A stretch of DNA of 64,000 nt from Serratia sp. H1w (GCF_000633355.1 NZ_AYMQ01000006.1:1-64000), one strand, 5' to 3'; counted from the stretch's first letter, positions 27,100-39,340 are shown. Made by a program: numbers and translations. The notes: a model not told the origin generated them from the letters alone.

Positions 27100-28020
27100 T
27101 CAATCCTGCTTTTTAATTGGGCGACCTGACCAGTAGCCTGCCAGCAGTGAGCCGGACAGATTGTGCCATACCGAGAACAGCGCACCCGGCAACGCCGCCA
27201 GCGGTGAGAAGTAAATCTTGCCTAGCGTAGCCGCCAGCCCGGAGTTTTGCATACCGACTTCAATCGCCAGCGTACGGCAGGTGGATTCGTCGAACCCGAG
27301 CATTTTTCCGCCCCAGTAGCCCCCGAGCAGCCCGATGCCGTTATGCAGGATCACCGCAATGATCACCACAAAGCCTACCGAGGCAATATGGCTCTGGCTA
27401 CCTGCCACCACCGCGCTGATGATCGCTACAATACAGACCATCGACAGGGCTGGCAGATAGGGTTCAACCCGTTTGACGGTTTTGGTGAAGCTATGATGGA
27501 TGATCAAGCCCAATCCAATCGGGATCACCACGATCTGCAGAATGCTTAATAACATCCCCATGATATCCACGCTGATCTCGGCGTCGACATACAGGCGTGT
27601 CAGCAGCGGGGTGGCAAAAACGCCAACCAGTGTCGAAACGGCCGAAATGGTCACCGAAAGCGCGACATCACCTTTCGCCAGATAGATCATCACGTTGGAG
27701 GCGGTGCCGCTGGCGACGCTGCCTACCAGCACCATACCGGCGGAGAGATCCGGCGGCATACGAAACAGCATCGCCAGCAGCCAGGCGGCCAGCGGCATAA
27801 TCAGGTAATGCAGGAAAATCCCCGCCGCTACCGGGCCGGGGCGCGACAGCACGCGTTTGAAGTCGTCCAGGCGCAGGGTGACGCCCATGGCAAACATGAT
27901 CAACATCAGCAGTACGCTGACGTAGGGGCTGAGACCGGTAAAGGTCGACGGGGTGTAGTAGGCCGCAATGGAGAGCAGCACGGCCCATAATGGGAATAAG
28001 CGTGTGATTCTTGCCAGCAT
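27100..28020 (-). CDS. Bile acid:sodium symporter family transporter, PanS-like
   Basis: A 306-residue inner-membrane protein with about nine to ten hydrophobic segments of the BASS family. Family signatures seen are [15 protein letters not shown] near residue 40, [19 protein letters not shown] near 100 and the C-terminal [18 protein letters not shown], the last holding sodium-site residues. The closest characterised relative I recognise is Salmonella PanS, a (keto)pantoate importer, but the substrate cannot be read from sequence. It is a single-gene unit with a poor ribosome site. Confidence 0.75.
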   Translation of the reverse strand: MLARITRLFPLWAVLLSIAAYYTPSTFTGLSPYVSVLLMLIMFAMGVTLRLDDFKRVLSRPGPVAAGIFLHYLIMPLAAWLLAMLFRMPPDLSAGMVLVGSVASGTASNVMIYLAKGDVALSVTISAVSTLVGVFATPLLTRLYVDAEISVDIMGMLLSILQIVVIPIGLGLIIHHSFTKTVKRVEPYLPALSMVCIVAIISAVVAGSQSHIASVGFVVIIAVILHNGIGLLGGYWGGKMLGFDESTCRTLAIEVGMQNSGLAATLGKIYFSPLAALPGALFSVWHNLSGSLLAGYWSGRPIKKQD

Positions 28021-28123
28021 GAGAGGGATTATCCTTTGCCAATATTGAACGGGAAGTGGGTGGTGTGTGTTGTAGCGGGCTCAGTGCGCTGAGCCTCTGT
28101 AAATTCAGTTAAGGCCAATCAAT

Positions 28124-28293
28124 CTCCCCTCACCCTGGCCCTCTCCCCAAGGGCGAGGGAGCCAGCTCAGCGTTGTCGGCAGTTAATGTGGCGCTACGTA
28201 GGGGCGCTGCATGCTGCGCCCGTGTTAAAGCCAGATGCAGGAATTAAGTTGTAGCACGTTCAGTCCCCCCTCCTTGTGGTAGAGGGGGAGGGG
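28124..28293. repeat. MITE-like element B, abutting the lysC stop codon
   Basis: About 170 bp. The left end TCCCCTCACCCTGGCCCTCT and the right end, whose complement starts CCCCTCCCCCTC, are imperfect inverted repeats. The interior contains GGGAGCCAGCTCAGCG, the GTAGGGGCGCTGCATGCTGC core and GAATTAAGTTGTAGCACGTT. It ends one base before the last codon of lysC and carries no coding sequence. Confidence 0.8.
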
Positions 28294-28294
28294 C

Positions 28295-29662
28295 TTACTC
28301 AAACAGATTGTGATGCAGCGTTTGTACCACGCGCTCCGCATCATCACCTGGCACCAGGAAGCACAGGTTATAGCTACTGGCTCCGTAACAGATCATGCGG
28401 ATATTGAACGGATCCAGTACGCCGAACACCTCTTTACCGACGCCGCAAGCCTGTGACAGCTTGTTGCCGATCAGGGCGACCAGCGCCAGATTCTCTTCCA
28501 CTTCCACCCGGCATAACGAGGAAAGTTCGGTGAGCAGTGACGTGGTTAACAGGCTACCGCCGGTGGTGGTGGAGCCGGTGGTATCCATGGTCAACGCCAC
28601 GCTGACTTCGGAGGTGGTGATCAGATCGACCGAGATATTGTGCCGGGCCAGGATGTTAAACACTTCGGCCAGGAAGCCGCGTGCGTGCAACATGTTCAGG
28701 CTGTGCAGCGTCAGCAGGGTTTGCTTACGGCGCAAGGCCAGTGCGCGGAACAACGGTGGATTTTCCGTGGTATTACACACCAGTGTGCCGCCAGCAGCAG
28801 GATCTTTGCTCGAGCCGACGAAGACGGGGATGTCGCTGCGTACGGCAGGCAGCAGGGTGGCCGGGTGTAACACTTTGGCACCGAAGGTGGCCATTTCCGC
28901 CGCTTCTTCAAAGGCAATTTTATCGATACGTTTGGCGGCAGGCACCACGCGTGGGTCGGTGGTATAGATACCTGGAACATCGGTCCAGATATCCACACGG
29001 CTAACTCCCAACGCTTCGCCCAACAGGGCCGCGGTGTAGTCACTGCCGCCACGGCCTAGCGTGGTGGTGCGGCCTTTCGGTTCGCAACCGATAAAGCCCT
29101 GGGTGATCACCAATGCTTGTTGCAGGCGCGGTTTTAACAGGGTTTGAGCTAATTCGGTTAGCGCAGCTGCATCTGGCATAGCACGGCCGAAATGGTCGTC
29201 GGTGCGCATCACTTTACGCACGTCGAACCACTCTGCCTGCACTTTACGGCCACGCAGAATTTCCACAAACAGCAGGGTAGACATCAGTTCGCCATGGCTG
29301 ACCAGCTCATCGGTCAGTGCGGCAGAGGTCGCCAGCGCAGCGGCTTCCGACAGTGTGGTGATATTTTCCAGCATACGGTCGATTTCTTCGCGCACCACCA
29401 CCGGGTTATCGAGGCGTTCAAGGATGGCGTATTGAATGCGGCGGATTTCTGCTAGCTGCTCATTGCGCTTTTCAGCTTCGCAACCGTCGGCCAAAGCGAC
29501 CAACAGGTTGGTGACACCGGCAGAGGCGGAAAGTACCACCAAACGGACATCGGGATTGGAGAGTACTACGTCGGCGCTGCGGTTCATCGCCTCGAAATCG
29601 GCCACGCTGGTGCCGCCGAATTTGGCTACTACGGTTGCGTTCTGGGGTGCTGCTTGAGTCAT
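28295..29662 (-). CDS. lysC: Lysine-sensitive aspartokinase III
   Basis: Phosphorylates aspartate, the first step towards lysine, threonine and methionine; the E. coli enzyme is feedback-inhibited by lysine. The 455 residues match E. coli LysC (449): the kinase domain starts with VAKFGGTSVADFEAMNRSAD and contains TTTLGRGGSDYTAALL, and two C-terminal ACT domains include LNMLHARGFLAEVFNILARH and IRMICYGASSYNLCFLV. The ATG at 29662 follows GAGG; the open frame upstream runs into the riboswitch and is not translated. Expression is controlled by the lysine riboswitch in the leader. Confidence 0.97.
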   Translation of the reverse strand: MTQAAPQNATVVAKFGGTSVADFEAMNRSADVVLSNPDVRLVVLSASAGVTNLLVALADGCEAEKRNEQLAEIRRIQYAILERLDNPVVVREEIDRMLENITTLSEAAALATSAALTDELVSHGELMSTLLFVEILRGRKVQAEWFDVRKVMRTDDHFGRAMPDAAALTELAQTLLKPRLQQALVITQGFIGCEPKGRTTTLGRGGSDYTAALLGEALGVSRVDIWTDVPGIYTTDPRVVPAAKRIDKIAFEEAAEMATFGAKVLHPATLLPAVRSDIPVFVGSSKDPAAGGTLVCNTTENPPLFRALALRRKQTLLTLHSLNMLHARGFLAEVFNILARHNISVDLITTSEVSVALTMDTTGSTTTGGSLLTTSLLTELSSLCRVEVEENLALVALIGNKLSQACGVGKEVFGVLDPFNIRMICYGASSYNLCFLVPGDDAERVVQTLHHNLFE

Positions 29663-29776
29663 GTAAAACCTCGTGTCAGGGACGCCATTCAAATTGGCAT
29701 TTAATTTCCATAAGCCTTGGCACAAGGGAAGAGCGGTAAACAGGGAGCAGGCGTAGAGGTTGAGGCTACGATACAC

Positions 29777-29982
29777 CCAGAAGCGCCCCACCTTGCTGAC
29801 TGCCTGTTCGGGCAGCCCATGGTGACAACTCAGGGGATTCAGCCCCTGTAGCCGACGTGATGATTGCCGCAAGCATCTCGCCTCGGCGTCGCTCCCCCTC
29901 CTGTGCCGTCATCGGATACGGGCTCCTCTGACACTCTACCTGGGCGACGCGCCTCTTCTGGCTTGCACAACGGATGTGCAAG
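29777..29982 (-). promoter_or_regulatory. Lysine riboswitch (L box) of lysC
   Basis: Read on the minus strand, the closing stem CCAGAAG / CTTCTGG encloses 185 nt (29961-29777). It begins with AGAGGCGCG and contains AGAGGAGCC, GGGGCTGAATCCCC and other blocks that match the E. coli lysC leader almost base for base. A stable extra hairpin, CTTGCACA / TGTGCAAG (29982-29962), precedes it. Lysine binding is known to reduce lysC expression by blocking translation and exposing RNase sites. The rest of the leader runs to the start codon at 29662. Confidence 0.93.
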
Positions 29983-29992
29983 TAGGTGATTA

Positions 29993-30021
29993 GGAATAAC
30001 GGGTTTGAGCGCTGCTGTCAA
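29993..30021 (-). promoter_or_regulatory. lysC promoter
   Basis: TTGACA (30021-30016), a 17-bp spacer and TATTCC (29998-29993) on the minus strand. The predicted start lies a few bases before the riboswitch. Upstream (30022-30302) must hold the pgi promoter; TACAAT at 30253-30258 is a possible -10, but no good -35 is visible. Confidence 0.8.
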
Positions 30022-30236
30022 CGGGCAGACGTTGAGGGATTTTCATCTGCGAGCTGGAGGGAGCAGAGCGACCGGATAACGCGGGCCGGGCATGAAGAGA
30101 AAAGCGTGGTCAGAGGTCCATTTCAGCGTAGTGATAACAGGCTGTTAGCTGAAATATCAGCAGATTGTTGTGGAAAGGTAAAAATGGAGCGTAGCGAACT
30201 GACAGTTAACGCCTATCGCAAGAAAAGAGATCATAA

Positions 30237-31949
<1,713 letters not shown>

Positions 31950-31972
31950 GTTGTGCTGAATTGCAGTCAATA

Positions 31973-31996
31973 AAAAACCCGCCTCGGCGGGTTTTT
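31973..31996. terminator. Bidirectional terminator between pgi and wzi
   Basis: AAAAAACCCGCC, loop TCG, GGCGGGTTTTT: a GC stem flanked by A on one side and T on the other, placed between two convergent genes. It can act on both strands. Confidence 0.92.
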
Positions 31997-32010
31997 GACG
32001 TCTGTAGGGA

Positions 32011-33447
32011 TCACAGATTGATCGGTACTGCCATACTGACACCGGCACCCACGTCATCGGCGGTGCTTTTGTTGTTATCGGTGTACCACAGGCTGGTATC
32101 AAACTTCACCTGGTGAGGGAAGGTATAGCCCCAGCCCAACTGAATGCCTTTCAGCGTGTCGGATTTCGGGAATGCCTGGTTGATGCTCTGGTTCAGCGGG
32201 TTCACCTTGGCGTACACCAGGCGAGTGCTCCAACGCTGACCATCGTCCAGCACCAGCTCTACACGGCCGGACAGCATCTGACCATCACCCCCCATGGCGT
32301 GGCCCAGCGGGTAGCCTTGCTGATAGTAACCGTCCTTATAGGTGTAGTGAGTATACACGTAACCTTTGCGGCTCATATTGGCGCGGGTATCTGCCCCTTC
32401 GATATACCAGTTAATGACGGTTGGACCCCACTCTGGGTGACCTTCCAGTCCGAGAAGGTAGGTATTCTGTGATGGCAGATAGCCCGCCTCATCTTCGCCT
32501 ACCAACTGGCCATACAGGCTGACTGGCATACCGATCAACGGCTGCATTTTCAACTTGAAGTCGAAACCGGCAAGCTGGTTGCCTGGATCGTTGCCCTGGC
32601 CGGAATCATCGTTATCACGGCCGGTAAAACCATCCCAGAATGAGCTGAAGGATTGTGGACGGCCATCGCCACCCCACTGCATGATGCGTGAGGCACCCAA
32701 TTCCAGGAAGTCGGTTGGCATCATGGTCAGACGGCCACCGATCAGCTTGGTGTTAGGGATTGCAGTGTATTGTGACAGTTGGCCAGCGGTGATCTGGTAC
32801 TGCCAACGACCGATCCAGGACAACCAAGGCGTTTCAAACGGAGATTGATCCGCACGCTGCAACATAAAGCCAGCCACCGGGCGAGCCGCGTCGGAACGGA
32901 TCAGGCTGCCGTCATAGCCTGGGCCCCACCATTGAGAAACTTCGCCAAATGACAGCCATTGGTTCCATACTTTGATGGCACCGTAAGAGCCGTTCAGGTT
33001 GAATTTGGAACCATCGGAGACGCGCTGATCGCCTTCTACCGCACCTTGCAGGCGCACATCCCAGAACTCACCGTTGGCACCGGCGCCGATGGTCAGGCTG
33101 CTGTCGGCATAGTGACTCTGACCGAAGCCCTGCGGCGTGCCCGGTTTGTCGGTGGAGGTATAGCCGGTGACGGTTATGTTGGCTTTTAGATCGCCCACGC
33201 GACGCTGTACGCGGTCGATAACGTTTTTCTCGGTGTTGGTCACCGGCCTGGCCTGCGCCAGCACAGAGTTGATCTCTTCCTGACTCAGTGGCCAGGTAGA
33301 CAGGCTGACGTTAATCACACCGCGATCGGATAACCAGGCGAGGTCATTGCGCAGATCGTTATCAGGAGTCACCAGCCCGCCAGCGTAACTGGCAAACGAA
33401 CAGGTGAAAAGGCCCGCCGCGACCAGTGCGTGAAGTTTAGCTCGCAT
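32011..33447 (-). CDS. wzi: Outer-membrane protein of the Wzi capsule-assembly family
   Basis: A 478-residue predicted outer-membrane beta-barrel. A signal peptide of about 22 residues ends at SYA-GG. The remainder alternates polar and aromatic residues with frequent Gly, Trp and Tyr, and shows the family blocks FGEVSQWWGPGYDGSLIRSD and IGRWQYQITAGQ. Klebsiella Wzi anchors group 1 capsule to the cell surface. Here it stands alone: no capsule-synthesis gene lies in the window, so it may act on a polysaccharide made elsewhere. AAGGAA precedes the ATG. The last residue is Leu, not the usual Phe. Confidence 0.82.
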   Translation of the reverse strand: MRAKLHALVAAGLFTCSFASYAGGLVTPDNDLRNDLAWLSDRGVINVSLSTWPLSQEEINSVLAQARPVTNTEKNVIDRVQRRVGDLKANITVTGYTSTDKPGTPQGFGQSHYADSSLTIGAGANGEFWDVRLQGAVEGDQRVSDGSKFNLNGSYGAIKVWNQWLSFGEVSQWWGPGYDGSLIRSDAARPVAGFMLQRADQSPFETPWLSWIGRWQYQITAGQLSQYTAIPNTKLIGGRLTMMPTDFLELGASRIMQWGGDGRPQSFSSFWDGFTGRDNDDSGQGNDPGNQLAGFDFKLKMQPLIGMPVSLYGQLVGEDEAGYLPSQNTYLLGLEGHPEWGPTVINWYIEGADTRANMSRKGYVYTHYTYKDGYYQQGYPLGHAMGGDGQMLSGRVELVLDDGQRWSTRLVYAKVNPLNQSINQAFPKSDTLKGIQLGWGYTFPHQVKFDTSLWYTDNNKSTADDVGAGVSMAVPINL

Positions 33448-33671
33448 GAAAGTTCCTTTCTTAATTACTGGAATTTATAGGCATAATGCCTAAGGCTACG
33501 CCCATGATAGAGGACATTTCAATTTGCTACAAATATATACAAGCGTAATGAATTCACGCAACTTATTGAAATTAGGTTAATTAGCCTGAACATAAACAAT
33601 TAGTGCAACTTTCGGAAAAAGCCCATAAGGCATTTTCTGCACTAATAAGTGACTGAACGATGGGAGAAATC

Positions 33672-34079
33672 ATGGCAAAAACGTCACGCTCATTGATGAT
33701 AGCTAAAGGGTTACAGCGGGTACTGAACGTGGGATTACTGCTATTGGCGGCGATTTTGGTGGTTTTTTTGGTCAAGGAAACCTTTCATCTGGCGAAAGTC
33801 TTATTCGTGAGTAACGAAGAGTCTTCCTCGTATCAGTTGATAGAGGGGATCGTGATTTACTTCCTCTATTTCGAGTTTATCGCCTTGATTGTTAAATATT
33901 TTGAGTCAGGCTATCACTTCCCGCTGCGTTACTTTATCTATATTGGCATTACCGCGATTATTCGCCTGATCATCGTTGATCATGAGAACCCTTTCGATAC
34001 GCTGATTTATTCCGGAGCAATATTAGTATTGGTAGTGACCCTGTACTTGGCCAATACCGACCGGCTCAAGCGGGAGTAA
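33672..34079 (+). CDS. psiE: Phosphate-starvation-inducible membrane protein PsiE
   Basis: A 135-residue inner-membrane protein with four hydrophobic segments; E. coli PsiE has 136 residues and is induced by phosphate starvation, with function unknown. The conserved centre [20 protein letters not shown] and the following [19 protein letters not shown] are nearly identical. The second ATG (33672) is chosen, since GGGAG lies six bases before it. I looked for a PhoB box in the 224-bp wzi-psiE gap and saw no convincing match. It lies upstream of the mal genes, as in E. coli. Confidence 0.93.
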   Translation: MAKTSRSLMIAKGLQRVLNVGLLLLAAILVVFLVKETFHLAKVLFVSNEESSSYQLIEGIVIYFLYFEFIALIVKYFESGYHFPLRYFIYIGITAIIRLIIVDHENPFDTLIYSGAILVLVVTLYLANTDRLKRE

Positions 34080-34085
34080 AACCAT

Positions 34086-34111
34086 AAAAATGGCGGCCCG
34101 CGCAGGCCGCC
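34086..34111 (-). terminator. Terminator, minus strand, probably of malEFG
   Basis: On the minus strand, GGCGGCC, loop TGCGCG, GGCCGCC, then ATTTTTA. It lies 138 bp past the malG stop. There is no T-run on the plus strand, so it does not serve psiE. Confidence 0.75.
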
Positions 34112-34219
34112 AAAGACACAGGTATTGATCAGAGAGAAACCAAGTACATCAAACGTATTGCAGTGGCCTAAACGCAAAAGAAATTGATAACAAAGTGGCA
34201 ATGTTGCTGAATGTGTAAC

Positions 34220-34243
34220 GGGCGCAGCATGCGGCGCACCTAC
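34220..34243. repeat. Dispersed GC palindrome after malG
   Basis: GGGCGCAGCATGCGGCGCAC followed by CTAC, seven bases from the malG stop codon. Same family as 369-395, reverse orientation. Confidence 0.7.
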
Positions 34244-34249
34244 AAAAAA

Positions 34250-35140
34250 TTAACCTTTTACCCCACCCGCCGTCAGGCCACCGACCAACCAGCGCTGCGC
34301 CAGCAGGAATACGGCGGTAATTGGAATGGCGGACAGCACCGCTGCGGCGGCAAAGTCACCCCACAGGTAGTTCTGCGGATTGAGGTATTGCTGCATGCCC
34401 ACGGCCAGCGTGTAGCTGTCCACGTCGCGTAACAATAGTGAAGCCACTGGCACTTCGGTGATCGCCGCGATAAACGACAGGATAAATACCACCGCCAGGA
34501 TCGGGACTGACAGGGGCAGCAGCACCAGGCGGAACGCTTGCCAAGGTGTGGCACCGTCCAGCGCGGCGGCTTCTTCCAACGAGTTATCGATGGTTTCGAA
34601 GTAGCCTTTAATGGTCCAGACGTGCAGTGCAATGCCGCCCATATAGGCAAATATCACGCCGCCATGGGTGTTGAGGCCGATAAACGGAATGTACTGCCCC
34701 AGGCGATCGAACAGGGCGTACAGTGCGACCAAAGATAGTACTGCCGGGAACATCTGGAAGATCAGCATGCTTTTCAGCAGGGTGCTTTTGCCACGAAAAC
34801 GCATGCGGGCAAAGGCGTAGGCACAGGTGGTAGAGAGTGTCACGATCCCCACGGCGGTGATTGCCGCGACCTTAACCGAGTTCCACAGCCACAGCAGCAC
34901 CGGGAAAGGTGGAGGAGTCACGCTGCCATCCGCCTGGGTGACGCTCATCCCCAGCGCCAAGCGCCAGTGATCCCAGGAGATTTGGTCCGGGATCAGGCTG
35001 CCGGTGGCAAAGTTACCGGAGCGCAATGAGATCGCGATCACCATCAGCAACGGGAACATGATCAGGGCAATAAAGCTCAGCATCAGAATATGGGTGATCC
35101 ACAGGCGTACGCGCTGGGATTTGGGTTGCACCATGGCCAT
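34250..35140 (-). CDS. malG: Maltose/maltodextrin ABC transporter permease MalG
   Basis: Inner-membrane subunit of the MalFGK2 importer. It has 296 residues, the same as E. coli, with six membrane segments. The EAA loop that docks on MalK reads [20 protein letters not shown] near residue 190. GGGAG precedes the ATG. Last gene of malEFG, 12 bp after malF. Confidence 0.97.
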   Translation of the reverse strand: MAMVQPKSQRVRLWITHILMLSFIALIMFPLLMVIAISLRSGNFATGSLIPDQISWDHWRLALGMSVTQADGSVTPPPFPVLLWLWNSVKVAAITAVGIVTLSTTCAYAFARMRFRGKSTLLKSMLIFQMFPAVLSLVALYALFDRLGQYIPFIGLNTHGGVIFAYMGGIALHVWTIKGYFETIDNSLEEAAALDGATPWQAFRLVLLPLSVPILAVVFILSFIAAITEVPVASLLLRDVDSYTLAVGMQQYLNPQNYLWGDFAAAAVLSAIPITAVFLLAQRWLVGGLTAGGVKG

Positions 35141-35152
35141 TGTCGTTCTCCC

Positions 35153-36730
35153 TTAGTCAAAGTTCATCTTGCTGGCTTTCAAGTTCAAGATCGCCAGTGC
35201 GCCAACCAACAGGAAGATCAGCGTGGCAATAGCCGCCGCCAGCCCGAAGTCCTGGCCCCCACCGCCTTCAAACGCGATGCGATAGGTATAGCTCACCAAC
35301 AGATCGGTATAGCCGGCCGGTGTCGTGGTGCCGATCATGTCCGGCCCGCCACGGGTCAGCAGTTGGATCAGCACGAAGTTGTTAAAGTTGAAGGCAAAGC
35401 TGGCAATCATCAGCGGCGTCAACGGCTTGATCAGCAGCGGCAGGGTGATGCGGAAGAAGTTTTGCATCGGGCTGGCGCCGTCCATTGCCGAGGCTTCATA
35501 CAGATCGTCGGGAATGGCTTTCAGCAGACCCATGCACAGTATCATCATGTACGGATAACCCAGCCAGGTGTTGACCACCAGGATCATGCTTTTGGCGGTG
35601 ATCGGATCGGTGAACCAGGCTGGCTTGATACCGAACAGCGCGTTGAGCATCAGGTTGATTTCACCGAAGCTCTGGTTAAATAACCCTTTGAAAATCAAAA
35701 TAGAGATAAACGAAGGTACCGCATAGGGCAGGATCAGCAGGACCCGATACACCGCTTTGCCTTTCAGCGCTTCCCACTGCACCACGCAGGCCAGCACCAT
35801 GCCAACGGCGACGGTGAGGATCACGGTCATCACCGAGAAAATAATGGTCCAGACAAAGATGGAGATAAACGGCTTCTGGATCCCTTCATCATTGAGCACC
35901 CGTAAGAAGTTTTTCCAGCCGATGGTGACGGTATAGCCCGGGCTGAGAGTATCGGTGGCCCAATTGCCCTCGGCGTTGATAGCCTGATAAAAACCGATTT
36001 CCGGGTTAGGGCGGTACTGTACCTGGGTCTGGTTATTGGTCAGCGTGCTGCCGTCTTTGGCTAGCGTATACAGCGGGCTGGTGCCAGAGAACTGGCGCAG
36101 GGAACTCATGCGCAGTTCACCGCCCTCGGGCAGGATGGCGACAAGCTGGCTCAACGTCTGGCGATTCTGGGTGATCACGCGCAGCGTAGCGCGTTCACCG
36201 GCAGGCTCGGTGCTTTCTACTGCCAGTTTCAGCGTTTGCGGCTCAGTGCCGTTGAGGCTGAACGGTTCGGAAATCAGCAACTGGCCGTTATCTGGATGAG
36301 TTAACTGCAAACGCCACTGTTGGTTTTCTGCCGGATACAGCCCAAAGGTGAAGGTTTTACCGGTCTGGAACTGGCGCTGCATCAGCACCGACTGGGCGCG
36401 TTCAAAGGTCAGTTGGTTGGTACTGCTGTAGTTGGTAAAGGCAATAGCGATGGTACAGATCAGCGGGAACAGAACGAATAGCCCCATCCCGGCGACGCCT
36501 GGATACACGTAGCGCCAGGCGTAGGCGCGGCGGTTGGCGAACACGTAGAGCCCGGCGCTGACCAGCACCAGCGTCAGGATGGCGAACAGATATTCTCCCT
36601 GTGCATACATCACCACAATCAGATAGCAGGTCACCAGACTGAACAGGCCGACAATCAGCCATTTCAATAGGTCGCTCTGCCACCACTTCGATTTTTTTCG
36701 CGCAGGTGTGCCGGCGTGAGTTAGTTGCAT
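35153..36730 (-). CDS. malF: Maltose/maltodextrin ABC transporter permease MalF
   Basis: Inner-membrane subunit of MalFGK2; eight membrane helices with a large periplasmic P2 loop that grips MalE. It has 525 residues (E. coli 514), with the extra length in the N-terminal and loop region. The EAA motif reads YEASAMDGASPMQNFFRITL near residue 415. AAGGAAAG precedes the ATG. Confidence 0.96.
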   Translation of the reverse strand: MQLTHAGTPARKKSKWWQSDLLKWLIVGLFSLVTCYLIVVMYAQGEYLFAILTLVLVSAGLYVFANRRAYAWRYVYPGVAGMGLFVLFPLICTIAIAFTNYSSTNQLTFERAQSVLMQRQFQTGKTFTFGLYPAENQQWRLQLTHPDNGQLLISEPFSLNGTEPQTLKLAVESTEPAGERATLRVITQNRQTLSQLVAILPEGGELRMSSLRQFSGTSPLYTLAKDGSTLTNNQTQVQYRPNPEIGFYQAINAEGNWATDTLSPGYTVTIGWKNFLRVLNDEGIQKPFISIFVWTIIFSVMTVILTVAVGMVLACVVQWEALKGKAVYRVLLILPYAVPSFISILIFKGLFNQSFGEINLMLNALFGIKPAWFTDPITAKSMILVVNTWLGYPYMMILCMGLLKAIPDDLYEASAMDGASPMQNFFRITLPLLIKPLTPLMIASFAFNFNNFVLIQLLTRGGPDMIGTTTPAGYTDLLVSYTYRIAFEGGGGQDFGLAAAIATLIFLLVGALAILNLKASKMNFD

Positions 36731-36789
36731 AGGGCTTTCCTTTCAGGTGTTACCGCGAGAGACCGACTGCCTCCCGCACAGCAGGCAAA

Positions 36790-36809
36790 GGCGGGCACAA
36801 CGGCCCGCC
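36790..36809 (-). other. Hairpin in the malE-malF intercistronic region
   Basis: On the minus strand, GGCGGGC, loop CGTTGT, GCCCGCC, 13 bp past the malE stop and upstream of malF. E. coli has REP palindromes at this place that stabilise malE mRNA and let MalE exceed MalF. A similar role here is inference. Confidence 0.6.
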
Positions 36810-36822
36810 AATGGCCAGGGTA

Positions 36823-38019
36823 TTACTTGGTGATACGGGTATGAGCATCTTCCAGCGCGGCTTTCACCGTCTGGCGGCCAGTGATGGCGTTGATCACGGC
36901 ACTACGCATCGCATACCAGAAAGTACTCATCTGCGGGATGTTTGGCATGATTTCGCCGTTCTGCGAGTTCTGCATGGTGGCGGCAATCTTCGGATCCTTC
37001 GCCAACTGCTCTTGGAACGATTTCAGCGCCACGGCACCCAGTGGTTTGTCTTTGTTAACGTCAGCCAGGCCTTGATCGGTGATCAGGTAGTTTTCCAGGA
37101 ACTCGGTGGCCAATTCTTTGTTCGGGCTGGCGGCGTTGATACCGGCGGTCAGCACGCCAACGAACGGCTTGGAGGGTTTGCCCTGGAAGGTTGGCAGCAA
37201 CGTCACGCCGTAGTTGATTTTGCTTTGTTCGATGTTGGTCCAGGCCCAAGGCCCGTTGATGGTCATCGCCGTCTGGCCCTTGTTGAAGGCAGCTTCGGCA
37301 ATTGAGTAGTCAGTATCGGCGTTGATGTGCTTGTTCTTCACCAGATCGACGATAAATTGCAGGCCAGCCTGTGAACCGGCATTGGCTACGCCCACGTCCT
37401 TGATATTGTATTTGCCACCTTCGAATTTGAAGGCATATCCGCCATCGGCGGCAATGATTGGCCAGGTGAAGTAGGGTTCTTGCAGGTTCCACATGATGGC
37501 GCTTTTGCCTTTGGCGCGCAGTTCTTTATCCAACGCCGGGATCTCTTCCCAGGTTTTTGGCGCTTCTTTGATCAGGTCTTTGTTATAAATCAGCGATAGG
37601 GCTTCCACCGCGATCGGGTAACCGATCAGCTTGCCGTCAAAGCGCACGGCATCCCAGGTGAATGGATAGATTTTTTCCTGGAAGGCTTTGGAAGGGTGGA
37701 TTTCTGCCAACAGGCCCGATTGCGCGTAACCCCCGAAACGGTCGTGTGCCCAGAAGATGATGTCCGGGCCGTCACCGGTAGCGGCAACCTGCGGGAACTT
37801 CTCTTCCAGTTTGTCTGGGTGTTCGATGGTCACTTTGATGCCGGTGTCTTTCTCAAACTTTTTACCCACCTCGGCCAGGCCGTTATAGCCTTTATCGCCG
37901 TTGATCCAGATAACCAGTTTGCCTTCTTCAATTTTGGCGAACGCGGAGGAGGAGAGCACCAGCGTCGTTAATGCCGAAAGCGCCAGCGTACGTACGGTTG
38001 TTGTCATTGTGCGATTCAT
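36823..38019 (-). CDS. malE: Periplasmic maltose/maltodextrin-binding protein MalE
   Basis: Captures maltose and maltodextrins in the periplasm and delivers them to MalFG; also signals to the Tar chemoreceptor in E. coli. The precursor has 398 residues (E. coli 396). A signal peptide ends at [11 protein letters not shown] (cleavage after residue 28), followed by [20 protein letters not shown]. The ATG at 38019 is chosen by similarity and follows AAGGA; an upstream start in the same frame would extend into the MalT-box region. First gene of malEFG. Confidence 0.97.
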   Translation of the reverse strand: MNRTMTTTVRTLALSALTTLVLSSSAFAKIEEGKLVIWINGDKGYNGLAEVGKKFEKDTGIKVTIEHPDKLEEKFPQVAATGDGPDIIFWAHDRFGGYAQSGLLAEIHPSKAFQEKIYPFTWDAVRFDGKLIGYPIAVEALSLIYNKDLIKEAPKTWEEIPALDKELRAKGKSAIMWNLQEPYFTWPIIAADGGYAFKFEGGKYNIKDVGVANAGSQAGLQFIVDLVKNKHINADTDYSIAEAAFNKGQTAMTINGPWAWTNIEQSKINYGVTLLPTFQGKPSKPFVGVLTAGINAASPNKELATEFLENYLITDQGLADVNKDKPLGAVALKSFQEQLAKDPKIAATMQNSQNGEIMPNIPQMSTFWYAMRSAVINAITGRQTVKAALEDAHTRITK

Positions 38020-38096
38020 AAATCCAATCCTTCTGTGGGGACTGCGGTAAGGAGAGCGGTTACGCGTTAATAGTGGGTCACAACCCGCGGTGTTCT

Positions 38097-38275
38097 CATC
38101 CTCCCCCCGTCTACGCCCCATGCCTGAGTAGTGTGATCCAGCTAGCAAACCGCCCTATTCTGTGGTGTCGGACACCAAAAGGGAGGGCTATTTTTGCAGG
38201 GAGGATCACAGATTTGCTTTATACCGGGAACTTTTGCCGCCCATCGTCGTTCTCTCATCCTCCCATCTCCTCCCC
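38097..38275. promoter_or_regulatory. Divergent mal control region with MalT boxes
   Basis: Matches to the MalT box GGGGAKGAGG lie on the minus strand at 38097-38106 (GGGGAGGATG, 9 of 10), 38256-38265 (TGGGAGGATG, 8 of 10) and 38266-38275 (GGGGAGGAGA, 9 of 10), the last two in tandem. A weaker plus-strand match is AGGGAGGATC (38198-38207). CRP half-sites TGTGA (38130s) and TCACA (38205-38210) lie between. In E. coli this intergenic region drives malEFG and malK-lamB-malM from MalT and CRP arrays. The whole gap is 38020-38373. Confidence 0.75.
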
Positions 38276-38373
38276 CATGAAAAATCCTGTTACGGATGAT
38301 TACCCCTTCTTGCCATTACCTCACTATTGGCAACATTGATTTTCACCGCCCAACGCTGCAGGAAGCCGTACCT

Positions 38374-39340
38374 ATGTCACCAATGCGTACCGTCACTCAC
38401 CCCACGTTGTACCGGATCCATCCGGTCAGTTTCCGCGATGGAAACGGCGATGGGGTGGGCGATGTGCGCGGCATGATGACGGCGCTGCCCTATCTGAAAG
38501 CACTGGCGGTGGACGGGCTGTTATTGCCGCAGGCGTTATCGCCAGAGGCGGGTGCGGAAGTGGCCGGGCACGGGTTGGCACTTTGGCACAGTGAAGGTAC
38601 TCAGCGTATCTGCCGCAGCGCTGCTCCCGAACGGCACTATGCACGCAGCGCGTTGGCGCTGGAAGTAGCGCCGTTCAGCTGCGAAAAGCTGGTGGAGGTA
38701 TTGCATACCCATCGCCATCGGCTGGGCGAGAAAGTCTGGAGCACCGGCGAAATCGATCAGCCGCGGGTGGTCAGCCACTGGGGGCAAGGCGATCTGCGTT
38801 CTGCGCAGGCTTTCCTGACCCTGTTAGCCTTGCTGCCCGCTCCCATCTGTTTGTATCAGGGTGAGGAGCTGGGCCTGCCGCACGCGGCAGATCTGCAAGA
38901 ACCGCTGGGGGCACAAACCCCAATGCCTTGGCATGAAGCTCCGGAGCAGGTCACCGCAGGAGAGATCCACTGGTATCAACAGGTGGCGATAGAACACCGT
39001 GCGCTGGCCATCAGCCGCCAGCAACACGACAGTCATTCAACTTTGCGTTACTGCCAGGCCCTGTTGGCCCTGCGTCAGCACCCGGTGATCCAGTGCGGGG
39101 TGCTGGACCAGGTCAGCCAGGAAAATGGCGTCATTCGTTTACTTATTACCCATCAGGATCAATGTCTTGAAGCGCTGATCAACCTACAGCCTTATACTCA
39201 GCCGGCCGCACCGGCTGAGGCGACCAAGCCTATGGCCTGGCAGTACGGTGCGCAGCAAGAGGGTCATCAATGGGTCTTGGCGGGCTTCGGTTCCGCCATC
39301 TTTACACAAAATGTTAACTGCGAAAGCAGGGGAGTAACGC

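Noticed and set aside
33480-33671. PhoB box upstream of psiE
   Set aside because: I searched for two CTGTCAT-type repeats 11 bp apart and found no convincing match.
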